A stretch of 8,129 nucleotides of DNA, from contig PBSW01000080.1 of assembly GCA_002726865.1 (NCBI GenBank), positions 1 to 8,129 of the forward strand, given 5' to 3'. Shown piece after piece: positions 1 to 6,242 of the stretch. Within the stretch, counting starts at the first letter, position 1. Every line of letters starts with the position of its first letter. This DNA is from Candidatus Bathyarchaeota archaeon (GTDB lineage Archaea; Thermoproteota; Bathyarchaeia; TCS64). The notes under the pieces are model-generated. The model did not search any database and was not told the origin of the DNA. It saw only the letters and a list, made by a program, of their open reading frames with translations. Made by a program: the position numbers and the translations under genes.

Positions 1-1
1 G

Positions 2-733
2 CACGGCTATACCGTACGCCCGACGGTACACCGTGGGTACACGACACCGACAGGTACCGACTACCGTACTGTACATTCATATGATCTCCTCGACATTCAA
101 GAGACCCTCATCCCTACAGCTATTCGCGATCCGGTAAACTTGGCCATAGGCCACGAGGATCTGAAGGCTCGATTGCCCTTACATAAGGCGAGGTCCTCGA
201 ACGTGATACTGCTAGACATATCATATTCGATGTATGGGAACAAGTTTAGAGGAGGGATCATGGCTGCTTTGGCCCTAAGGCAGCTGTTTGAAGAGGAGTT
301 CACTGATGACAATCTCTATGTCATAGCATATAATGACGAACCTCATGTAGTTCTCCCAGGAGATTTGCTAAAGCTCCGCCCAGAAGGAAATACCGACATA
401 GGTCTTGCCTTAGATCTGGCCATCCAATTTCTTTCAAGAGAAGAGGGCAATAGGAACATCTTCCTCATAACTGATAGCGAGCCTACCATATCCTGCGACC
501 AGAGCCAAAGTGCTGAGGATAATGCATACCGCGGAGCCTATCTCGCGGGGAAAGAGGACATCAAACTCAATTTGATAATGTTGGACCCGAAAGCTGATCT
601 TAGAAGAATCTGTGACCAGATGGCTCGGTTAAACGGTGAAGCCATTGTAACCTACGTCGATGATCCTCTCAATCTGAAGGAGTTCATCATCAGACCATTT
701 GTCAACCTTCGGCAGATGATCAGAACTGGATGA
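2..733 (+). CDS. von Willebrand factor A (VWA) domain protein, 5' end cut by the window edge
   Basis: The frame is open from the left edge to TGA at 731-733, followed directly by TAA, giving 243 visible codons plus the stop. The TTG at 140 is in frame but is probably not the start, because the upstream translation continues a typical archaeal VWA layout (a GYTTPTGTDY segment, then a DIQETL segment). A complete MIDAS metal site is visible: DISYS (D72, S74, S76 of the visible protein), T131 in GNTDIG and D158 in LITDSEP. Such domains bind a divalent metal and mediate protein-protein contacts. In many archaea and bacteria they pair with MoxR-type AAA ATPases as chaperone-like complexes, but the upstream partner is outside the window. 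No signal peptide or membrane segment is visible in the part seen. The first 26 codons are rich in Thr, Tyr, Arg and His. The substrate is unknown. Confidence 0.85.
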   Translation, partial: HGYTVRPTVHRGYTTPTGTDYRTVHSYDLLDIQETLIPTAIRDPVNLAIGHEDLKARLPLHKARSSNVILLDISYSMYGNKFRGGIMAALALRQLFEEEFTDDNLYVIAYNDEPHVVLPGDLLKLRPEGNTDIGLALDLAIQFLSREEGNRNIFLITDSEPTISCDQSQSAEDNAYRGAYLAGKEDIKLNLIMLDPKADLRRICDQMARLNGEAIVTYVDDPLNLKEFIIRPFVNLRQMIRTG

Positions 734-783
734 TAAGTACTACTTGGTTATTCGGTTGCCAATCTACATACCGTCAATTCATC

Positions 784-2145
784 CTAGAATGTCAACATCA
801 AAGCAGCAGCATGTTTCATTCCTTTGGTGAAATCGACGATAGATATGTTCTCGTTAGGTGCATGATATCCGGAACCAGTATGTTCAACACCTACACCCAT
901 TGAACATTGGATACCCAGTTCGTCTACGAATAGCGTCATAGGACCTGTCCCCGGCATGCTAGGCCAAATGTTTGGCGTTTGTCCATACACTGTCTGGGCT
1001 GATACTGTTATCGCTTCGACAATATTTGAATCAATATCACTTTTCGCTGGTTTTTCTGAGGAGTATACCTGGATTTCGATAGTTCCAAAATCATGGTCTT
1101 GTAGGTGTTTTCGAAGTTTAGCCAGGATATCGTCCGGGTCTTGATTGGGTACCAACCTGAAGTCAATCTTAGTAGTTGCTCGTCTAGGTAGGACTGTTTT
1201 GGAACCCTGTCCCTTGTAGCCGGAGTCTATACCACAAAGGTTGCAAGTCGGTTCGAAGGTCAGACTGATGGCCCTATCCTTGGAAGAAGCAGATCCTAGT
1301 AGAGAAGTCACTCCTGCCCATTTCATCAACATCTCGGGATCGAATTCATTCTTTTCCATTCTTGTCATCTCTTTAGCAGAAGGAGCAATGACATCGTCGT
1401 GGAAACCTTCAATTTGGATTCTTCCATCCCCGTCCCTCAAGGATCCAATGGCTTGAACCAAGGACCAAGCTGGATTCGGAACCAGTGGTGCAAAGCTAGA
1501 ATGTAGATCTTTGTCAGCAGTTTCAATACTCAATTCTACATAGAGTAGACCTTTTACGCCCGCGTGAATCTCTGGCCTTCCCGACGGAGTCTTATGGCCT
1601 CCTTCCCAAAGACAGCCATCTGCTCTAAGCAGCTCTCGTTCTTTAGAGATGAATTTTGGCAAGTTAGGACTACCCACTTCCTCTTCGCCTTCTACAAAGT
1701 ACTTCAAATTCGCTGACGGGAGAATACCTGCATCCAGGATCGCTTTAAGAGCGCCCAGTCTTGATACTATGGCACCTTTATTGTCTGCAACACCTCTAGC
1801 AAAAATATACCCGTCGCGGACATCAGCTGCGAAGGGATCTGAAACCCACTCCTCAAGTGGATCCGGTGGCTGAACGTCATAATGGTTATAGATTAACAAC
1901 GTCTTTTCAGCGCCTTGAACCGGTAGCTCGCCATAGAGGGCATCGGGTCCGCCAGGAATCTTGACCATCTTTGCATTCAGCCCTACTTCCACCATGATAG
2001 CTCGTAGCTCTTCTGCTGCCTCCTGGAGTGATCTCCCGTGTGCAGACACACTCGGCACCATACACAGGCTACGCAGCTTTGATACGAATGGGTTGGAGAG
2101 CGCGTCGCAATTTGAAAGAACCTGTTGGAGTTTATCTTCCAACAT
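784..2145 (-). CDS. M20 family zinc metallopeptidase (carnosinase-like dipeptidase)
   Basis: This 453-residue protein is the usual length for an M20 dipeptidase with a lid domain. Visible co-catalytic zinc residues are H88 and the general catalytic D90 (NHYDVQP), bridging D121 (GVADNKG), the base/ligand pair E155-E156 (EGEEEVGS), probably D176 (RADGCLWE) and H428 (GYHAPNE). H215 in DLHSSF matches the lid-domain histidine that reaches the partner active site in carnosinase-type dimers. By family knowledge it hydrolyses dipeptides or related N-acyl amino acids in the cytoplasm; the exact substrate cannot be read from sequence. No signal peptide is seen. It starts at ATG 2145 and ends with TAG. 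It converges on the VWA gene with a 50-base gap and diverges from purB. It has no obvious functional tie to purine synthesis. Confidence 0.93.
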   Translation of the reverse strand: MLEDKLQQVLSNCDALSNPFVSKLRSLCMVPSVSAHGRSLQEAAEELRAIMVEVGLNAKMVKIPGGPDALYGELPVQGAEKTLLIYNHYDVQPPDPLEEWVSDPFAADVRDGYIFARGVADNKGAIVSRLGALKAILDAGILPSANLKYFVEGEEEVGSPNLPKFISKERELLRADGCLWEGGHKTPSGRPEIHAGVKGLLYVELSIETADKDLHSSFAPLVPNPAWSLVQAIGSLRDGDGRIQIEGFHDDVIAPSAKEMTRMEKNEFDPEMLMKWAGVTSLLGSASSKDRAISLTFEPTCNLCGIDSGYKGQGSKTVLPRRATTKIDFRLVPNQDPDDILAKLRKHLQDHDFGTIEIQVYSSEKPAKSDIDSNIVEAITVSAQTVYGQTPNIWPSMPGTGPMTLFVDELGIQCSMGVGVEHTGSGYHAPNENISIVDFTKGMKHAAALMLTF

Positions 2146-2210
2146 ACTAACCTACGTTTTCATACAAATCTAAAACTCTTAAGTCGATTGGGTTTCCATA
2201 TCCAACAGAG
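2146..2210. promoter_or_regulatory. Divergent spacer between peptidase gene and purB, likely two promoters
   Basis: These 65 bases lie between oppositely directed genes, so both promoters should be here or overlap the coding ends. The AT-rich core is at 2166-2183 and holds a CTTAAG palindrome (2178-2183). Read on the minus strand, TTTTAGA (2175-2169) sits about 24-30 bases before the peptidase ATG, the distance expected of an archaeal TATA box for a leaderless transcript. On the plus strand the same core is about 28-45 bases before the TTG of purB. No clear Shine-Dalgarno sequence precedes either start, which also fits leaderless transcription. The boxes themselves are inferred, not proven. 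Confidence 0.4.
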
Positions 2211-3665
2211 TTGCCAAAGCCATCGACTTTCGGATACGATACTTTCCTTTCTCCTTTCACGTGGCGCTACGGTTCCCCTGAAATGAAAAATATCTTCTCT
2301 GAAATTAGTTACAGACGCACTTGGAGAGACATTTGGTTGGCTTTAGCTGAAGCTCAGAGTAGTTTCGGCCTAGTTTCTACATCGGAGCTCCAGGACTTGA
2401 GAAGAAATGTAGCTAATGTCAACATCGATCGATCCCATCATTATGAAGAGGCCATAAAGCATGACCTCATGGCGGAGCTTAAAGTCTTCGCAGAACAGAG
2501 CCGCGTAGGAGGTGGAAAACTTCACATGGGAGCGACCTCCGCGGATATCGAAGACAATGCTGACGTGCTCCGAATGGGAAAGGCCCTAGATATTCTGCTG
2601 ACGCGTCTAGTCAGCTGTCTAGACGCCCTGGCTGAAAAAATAATGGAATATCGGGCAACAGTCTGTATGGCTTGGACCCACCTACAGTCTGCTGAAACTA
2701 CTACCCTCGGCTATCGTTTTGCCAATTATGCACAGGACTTGGTTCTAGATCTCCAATTGGTCGAATTCTTGAGGCGCGAGATCTTGAGAGGTAAAGGAAT
2801 CAAAGGCGCGGTGGGAACCTCTGCAAGCTTTGTAGAATTGTTGGGCCAGAAAACAAAACCGGGTAAGCTAGAAGAGCTAGTTGCAAATAAGCTGGGAATA
2901 GAAATTGTTCCTGTTGCTACGCAAACTTATCCTCGAAAAATCGATTTCGTCCTCCTTTCTGTCTTAGCGTCTATGACCCAAAGCGCCCAGAAGTTTGGGC
3001 TTGACGTTAGGATTCTCCAATCTCCAGCGTTCGGAGAAATGGGAGAACCCATTGCAAAGAAACAAGTGGGCTCCAGTGCGATGCCATTCAAGCGAAACCC
3101 TGTCAAAGCAGAGAGAATGTGCTCGTTGGGCAGATATGTTGGTTCCCTTCCGCAAGTGGCGCTACAGAATGCATCTCTTACCATGCTTGAACGAACGCTA
3201 GATGATTCTGGCAATAGAAGGATAATTCTTCCCGAAGCCTTTCTAGCTACTGAGGAATGTCTTACTATATACCAGGCCATCGTCAAGAAACTGAACATTT
3301 ACCCTGCAGGAATCAAAAGAAACGTCAAACGTTTCGGTGAATTTGCAGGGGTTGAAGCACTGTTATCTAGACTTGCATCAATGGGAGCTGATCGCCAGTT
3401 ACTTCACGAAAAGCTAAGACAATACTCCTTCACCGCTTGGGAAGCCGTAATGTCGGGGCAAGAAAGTCCTTTATTTGAACTATTGATTGAAGACTCTACG
3501 ATCTCCTCGAAGATCGGCCCCCAGCAGATCAAGAAGCTCCTCAATCCGGCCCGATATACTGGAGATGCAACGGAACGGTGCGACCAGTTCTTGAAGAATG
3601 TCATCAATCCATTACGGTCATCCCACAAGAACCGCCTGAGGAAGCAGCCTACTTCGAGATTTTAG
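2211..3665 (+). CDS. purB: Adenylosuccinate lyase
   Basis: The enzyme cleaves SAICAR to AICAR plus fumarate, and adenylosuccinate to AMP plus fumarate. The 484-residue protein belongs to the fumarase/aspartase superfamily. It carries the signature loop GSSAMPFKRNP (287-297) with the serine pair S288-S289, HMGATSADI (105-113), H84-D85 in IKHDLM, and the catalytic-region histidine H157 in WTHLQSAE, followed by TTLGYRFANYAQDL. LERTLDDSGNRRI (326-338) is also typical. Family members are usually near 430-480 residues; here a basic tail closes the protein. The chosen start is TTG 2211, because the conserved RYGSPEM segment begins at residue 19. The next in-frame ATG, at 2283, would remove that segment. 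The frame is also open upstream of 2211 without a better start. The stop overlaps the purM stop on the other strand. Confidence 0.95.
   Translation: MPKPSTFGYDTFLSPFTWRYGSPEMKNIFSEISYRRTWRDIWLALAEAQSSFGLVSTSELQDLRRNVANVNIDRSHHYEEAIKHDLMAELKVFAEQSRVGGGKLHMGATSADIEDNADVLRMGKALDILLTRLVSCLDALAEKIMEYRATVCMAWTHLQSAETTTLGYRFANYAQDLVLDLQLVEFLRREILRGKGIKGAVGTSASFVELLGQKTKPGKLEELVANKLGIEIVPVATQTYPRKIDFVLLSVLASMTQSAQKFGLDVRILQSPAFGEMGEPIAKKQVGSSAMPFKRNPVKAERMCSLGRYVGSLPQVALQNASLTMLERTLDDSGNRRIILPEAFLATEECLTIYQAIVKKLNIYPAGIKRNVKRFGEFAGVEALLSRLASMGADRQLLHEKLRQYSFTAWEAVMSGQESPLFELLIEDSTISSKIGPQQIKKLLNPARYTGDATERCDQFLKNVINPLRSSHKNRLRKQPTSRF
3662..3665. other. Overlapping stop codons of convergent purB and purM
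   Basis: The plus-strand bases TTAG serve both genes: TAG (3663-3665) ends purB on the plus strand, and the complement of 3662-3664 reads TAA, ending purM on the minus strand. There is no intergenic space, so any transcription terminator for either gene must lie inside the coding sequence of the other. Confidence 0.9.
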
Positions 3666-4723
3666 GTACCATTATCTAGCCGAAGGGACCCGAGATAAAC
3701 GCCTGGGTTCTTTATGACAGTACCCACGATCTGACTTTTCATCTTGTTCTTTTCGAATAATTCAATGATATTCTCTGCGTCGTTCTTAGGAGCACATACG
3801 CAAAAGCCTATACCCATGTTGAAAGTTCTGTACATTTCCTTCTTATTGACCCGACTCGTCTTCTGAATGAGCTGGAAGATAGGCTGTGACCTGGGCATTC
3901 TATCAAGCTTGAAGCCTTTTCGCGCCTTTCTCCCTATCCTGGTAAGCTTGCTAAACGCGCCGCCAGTAATGTGTGCTAAGCCATTCACCTCATATCGCCG
4001 GATGATCTCAAGTACTGGTTTAACATAGATGCGCGTAGGTACCAGTAATTCTTCTCCCAAAGAGCGGTCAAAACCGTCAATGGTATCGTCTGCTGCGAAT
4101 TTCGAGAAAAGCGACTTTCTAGCCAATGACAGTCCATTTGAATGTACACCAGAGCTGGTCACTCCTACGATAGCATCTCCTTCATTTAGCTTGGATCCGT
4201 CGATGACTCTATCGCGATTGACTAGACCCAGACCAGTGGCAGCAATGTCAAATCCATTGCGCCCAACCCCGCGGATCATGTCAGGAACAATAGCTGTTTC
4301 GCCTCCGACCACAGCCATACGCGCTTCTTCAGCACCACGTAACAATCCCTTTGCCAGCTGGTCTACCAATGCTTCATCGGCATGCTTGAGGGCAATGTAG
4401 TCTACTAGACAGAGGGGTTCAGAACCCAGACAAATCAAATCGTTGGCGCACATGGCAACACAGTCGACTCCTATGCTCTCATACCCTTTATCGACCATCT
4501 GTGCCACCAAGACTTTGGTCCCGACTCCATCAACGTGTATTGCAAGAAGTCTATCCCCGCCAATATCGATCAATCCAGCATAGTGACCTATTCCTCCTAC
4601 TACCTGGCCAAATCTTCGTCTACGATGATCAAAGGACTTGGTAAACTTTCGGGCTAACAAAGAGTGGATCTTGGCTACATCGTTAATGTTTACCCCAGCA
4701 TTAGCATATCTTGAGACCCTCAC
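3662..4723 (-). CDS. purM: Phosphoribosylformylglycinamidine cyclo-ligase (AIR synthetase)
   Basis: It catalyses ATP-dependent ring closure of formylglycinamidine ribonucleotide to aminoimidazole ribonucleotide, the substrate of PurE next door. The 353 residues match the family length. Motifs in order are an N-terminal YANAGVNI segment (6-13), DGVGTK (65-70, nucleotide binding), GVDCVAMCANDLICLGSEPL (85-104), GGETA (140-144), SSGVHSNG (190-197) and HITGGAF in the C-terminal half. The start is GTG at 4723, five bases after the purC TGA. A GGAG on the minus strand lies 11 bases before it, inside the end of purC, so translational coupling is likely. It is the last gene of the minus-strand run, and its TAA overlaps the purB TAG. 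Confidence 0.95.
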   Translation of the reverse strand: MRVSRYANAGVNINDVAKIHSLLARKFTKSFDHRRRRFGQVVGGIGHYAGLIDIGGDRLLAIHVDGVGTKVLVAQMVDKGYESIGVDCVAMCANDLICLGSEPLCLVDYIALKHADEALVDQLAKGLLRGAEEARMAVVGGETAIVPDMIRGVGRNGFDIAATGLGLVNRDRVIDGSKLNEGDAIVGVTSSGVHSNGLSLARKSLFSKFAADDTIDGFDRSLGEELLVPTRIYVKPVLEIIRRYEVNGLAHITGGAFSKLTRIGRKARKGFKLDRMPRSQPIFQLIQKTSRVNKKEMYRTFNMGIGFCVCAPKNDAENIIELFEKNKMKSQIVGTVIKNPGVYLGSLRLDNGT

Positions 4724-4728
4724 TAGAT

Positions 4729-5559
4729 TCAGAGCTCCAGTCCAGTCAATACTTTGTAGGCAAAAATGTACCGCTTCGTCGTCTCCTCGATGAGCTCCAT
4801 AGGCAGTATTGGAGGGGTGGGCAGTTCTCCCCCTTCTTTGCGTGCAGTTTCAAGCTGTTCCTTATAGCTAATACTCGCTAACCAATCACGAATTGGCTGC
4901 TTGTCATAGCTTTCTTGGTTTCGACCTACCGCGTATTTTTCCTTTGGCCAAAGTCGAAACTCATCAGGACCTATCGAATCAGCAAGTAAGATTTGTTTCC
5001 TTTCGTCCCTTCCAAATTCAAGCTTTAGGTCAGCAAGTATGAAGCCTCCCAACTCAGCTCTATGCGCCATATTAGCATAGATCTCTAGGCTTCTTCTTCG
5101 CACCTCCTCGAGTTCTGAAGTCTCAAGCCAGTGGTTTCTTAGAATCTCAGCTTCTGAGACTGGAAGATCCTTCTCATCAGACTTTGTCGTAGGGTCAAAT
5201 ATAGGTTCAGGGAGTCTCTCTGCCAAAGCCATTTCATGAGGTACATCGATATCACCCGTCCGAATTCTCTCGTAAAAGCTACCATAGGCATATCCACGAA
5301 CGATGCATTCTATTGGTAGCATCGAGAGATTTCGAACATTCATTCTGTCCTTATCAACGACATCCATCATGTGGTTTTCCACTCCCAAGTTTCGAAACCA
5401 ATAAGCAGCAAATTGACAAAGGATCTCGCCCTTCCTTGGAATGATTGAAGGTAGAATCACGTCGAAGGCTGATACCCGATCAGTGAAGTGGAATTGAAGA
5501 CTGCCGTCGTCGTTAATGTAAAGATCCTTCACTTTCCCGCGTCGCAAGAGTTTGGGCAT
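4729..5559 (-). CDS. purC: SAICAR synthetase
   Basis: It joins CAIR and aspartate with ATP to form SAICAR, between the PurE and PurB steps. The 276-residue protein has the full family set: GKVKDLY (8-14, ATP loop), FTDRVSAFD (25-33), the first signature LPIECIVRGYAYGS (81-94), PTTKSDEKD (123-131), the second signature ILADLKLEFG (174-183), ADSIGPDEFRLWP (193-205) and QESYDKQPIRDW (215-226). It is somewhat longer than the common bacterial form of about 240 residues, largely through the C-terminal region. It starts at ATG 5559, immediately after the purE TAG with no base between. No separate promoter is possible at that junction, so it is surely cotranscribed with purE. Confidence 0.96.
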   Translation of the reverse strand: MPKLLRRGKVKDLYINDDGSLQFHFTDRVSAFDVILPSIIPRKGEILCQFAAYWFRNLGVENHMMDVVDKDRMNVRNLSMLPIECIVRGYAYGSFYERIRTGDIDVPHEMALAERLPEPIFDPTTKSDEKDLPVSEAEILRNHWLETSELEEVRRRSLEIYANMAHRAELGGFILADLKLEFGRDERKQILLADSIGPDEFRLWPKEKYAVGRNQESYDKQPIRDWLASISYKEQLETARKEGGELPTPPILPMELIEETTKRYIFAYKVLTGLEL

Positions 5560-5997
5560 CTACTTCATCGTCTCCCGATAAGCCTTGAGACGGTCACCAA
5601 GAGTCTTGTCCTCAAGAGCCAGAATTGCAATAGCCATGAATGCTCCATTCCTTCCATTATCTATACCCACGCATCCGACAGGAATACCTGGTGGCATCTG
5701 GACGATCGAAAGTAGTGAATCTAGCCCGCCTAGCTTTACAGAGACTGGGACACCAATCACTGGCCTAGTCGTGATCGAGGCCAAGACTCCTGGTAGATGG
5801 GCTGAGAGACCGGCTACAGCGATGAATACATTAGCCGGCGAATCCCTCACATATTTTTCAAGTCCTTCGCGATTCCTGTGAGCCGAGATGAATTTTACGT
5901 CATGGGCCACTGAAAATTCGGTGAGGACCTTTACGATATCATTTGTAATAGCTTCATCGGATTTGCTTCCGGCAATTACAGCAACTTGGGGGTTCAT
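5560..5997 (-). CDS. purE: N5-CAIR mutase / AIR carboxylase catalytic subunit
   Basis: The protein makes 4-carboxy-aminoimidazole ribonucleotide from the PurM product or its N5-carboxy form. Its 145 residues are slightly short against about 160 for the bacterial class. Visible motifs are GSKSD (10-14, phosphate loop), SAHR (38-41), GLSAHLPG (63-70) and SIVQMPPGIPV (97-107). The AHLPG and QMP segments place it with class I (mutase-like) rather than class II, which has an AGRSNALSG-type loop. Oddities are N42-R43 where class I usually has Thr-Pro after SAHR, and no purK in the window. The start is ATG 5997 with a strong AAGGAG seven bases upstream; it overlaps the stop of a small ORF (ATGA). 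It abuts purC. Confidence 0.93.
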   Translation of the reverse strand: MNPQVAVIAGSKSDEAITNDIVKVLTEFSVAHDVKFISAHRNREGLEKYVRDSPANVFIAVAGLSAHLPGVLASITTRPVIGVPVSVKLGGLDSLLSIVQMPPGIPVGCVGIDNGRNGAFMAIAILALEDKTLGDRLKAYRETMK

Positions 5998-6131
5998 TCT
6001 AGATCTCCTTGAAATTGCTCGAGCATGGCAACCAGATCGACAAGTCTTATGAATGGCAATATGTCGGATACTTTGCCAATGGCATTCCTTTCAATTCTAC
6101 AATAATACAATTGTTGGACACCGTTTGGCAA
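5994..6131 (-). CDS. Unrecognised 45-residue small ORF upstream of purE
   Basis: The frame is open from a TGA 11 codons before the proposed start TTG (6131-6129) down to TGA at 5996-5994. That stop overlaps the purE ATG as ATGA, a normal arrangement for translationally coupled genes. A run AAAAGGGGG lies six bases before the TTG and could act as a ribosome binding site. A second in-frame TTG at 6110 would give 38 residues. The predicted peptide is protein-like: a polar N-terminal half (NGVQQLYYCRIERN) and an amphipathic Leu/Val-rich C-terminal half (DILPFIRLVDLVAMLEQF, 23-40). No family is recognised. It has no signal peptide and no convincing membrane segment. It could be a small partner of PurE, a leader peptide, or a remnant of a larger gene. 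A competing 39-codon frame overlaps it. Confidence 0.45.
   Translation of the reverse strand: MPNGVQQLYYCRIERNAIGKVSDILPFIRLVDLVAMLEQFQGDLE
6005..6010 (-). promoter_or_regulatory. Shine-Dalgarno site of purE
   Basis: The minus strand reads AAGGAG, then seven bases, then the purE ATG at 5997. It is the clearest ribosome binding site in the window and fixes the purE start. It lies inside the last codons of the small ORF that ends at 5994. Confidence 0.75.
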
Positions 6132-6137
6132 GTCAAA

Positions 6138-6146
6138 CCCCCTTTT
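6138..6146 (-). promoter_or_regulatory. Possible ribosome binding site of the 45-residue ORF
   Basis: The minus strand reads AAAAGGGGG, ending six bases before the TTG at 6131. The G-run can pair with the pyrimidine-rich end of 16S rRNA with one wobble. This supports TTG 6131 over the next TTG at 6110, but it is only suggestive. Confidence 0.35.
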
Positions 6147-6167
6147 AAGATGAGGCTTTCAACCATT

Positions 6168-6183
6168 ATTAGTTTAATGTAAG
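6168..6183 (-). promoter_or_regulatory. Possible TATA-like promoter element for the purE-purC-purM operon
   Basis: The minus strand is AT-rich here (TTACATTAAACTAAT). A start of transcription about 25 bases downstream would fall near 6150, leaving a short leader that contains the G-run before TTG 6131. The spacer between the purD stop and this ORF is the only place for an operon promoter if purE is not read through from purD. The match to an archaeal TATA consensus is imperfect. Confidence 0.25.
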
Positions 6184-6207
6184 TGATTCCACATCAGTAA
6201 AATAGAT

Positions 6208-6227
6208 AGGACTAGCAAATCAGTCCT
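6208..6227 (-). terminator. Small hairpin after purD, possible terminator
   Basis: AGGACT (6208-6213) and AGTCCT (6222-6227) form a perfect six-base-pair stem with an eight-base loop, starting 15 bases past the purD stop. On the minus strand it is followed by ATCTATTTTAC, which is only moderately T-rich. It would separate purD from the purE operon, but it is a weak hairpin and could be chance. Confidence 0.3.
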
Positions 6228-6242
6228 CAAACCTCAGAGCCT

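Noticed and set aside
734..783. A search for a terminator between the convergent VWA and peptidase genes.
   Set aside because: No stem-loop or strong T-run is visible in these 50 bases.
2927..3298. A 123-codon minus-strand ORF inside purB.
   Set aside because: It is fully antisense to the conserved purB signature region and has no recognisable motifs; it is a frame shadow.
4029..4400. A 123-codon plus-strand ORF inside purM.
   Set aside because: It is antisense to the conserved purM motifs and its translation is low-complexity Ser/Pro/Arg-rich; it is a frame shadow.
6026..6131. The hexamer TGGCAA or its complement occurs four times (6026, 6054, 6073 inverted, 6126), suggesting a possible purine operator.
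   Set aside because: The same hexamer also occurs inside coding sequence elsewhere in the window (for example near 1660, 3210 and 4452), the spacing is irregular, and the flanks are not conserved.
6047..6166. A 39-codon minus-strand ORF with an ATG start upstream of purE, in a different frame from the 45-residue ORF.
   Set aside because: It ends without relation to purE, lacks a good ribosome binding site and its codons look less natural. I keep it only as an alternative reading of the spacer.
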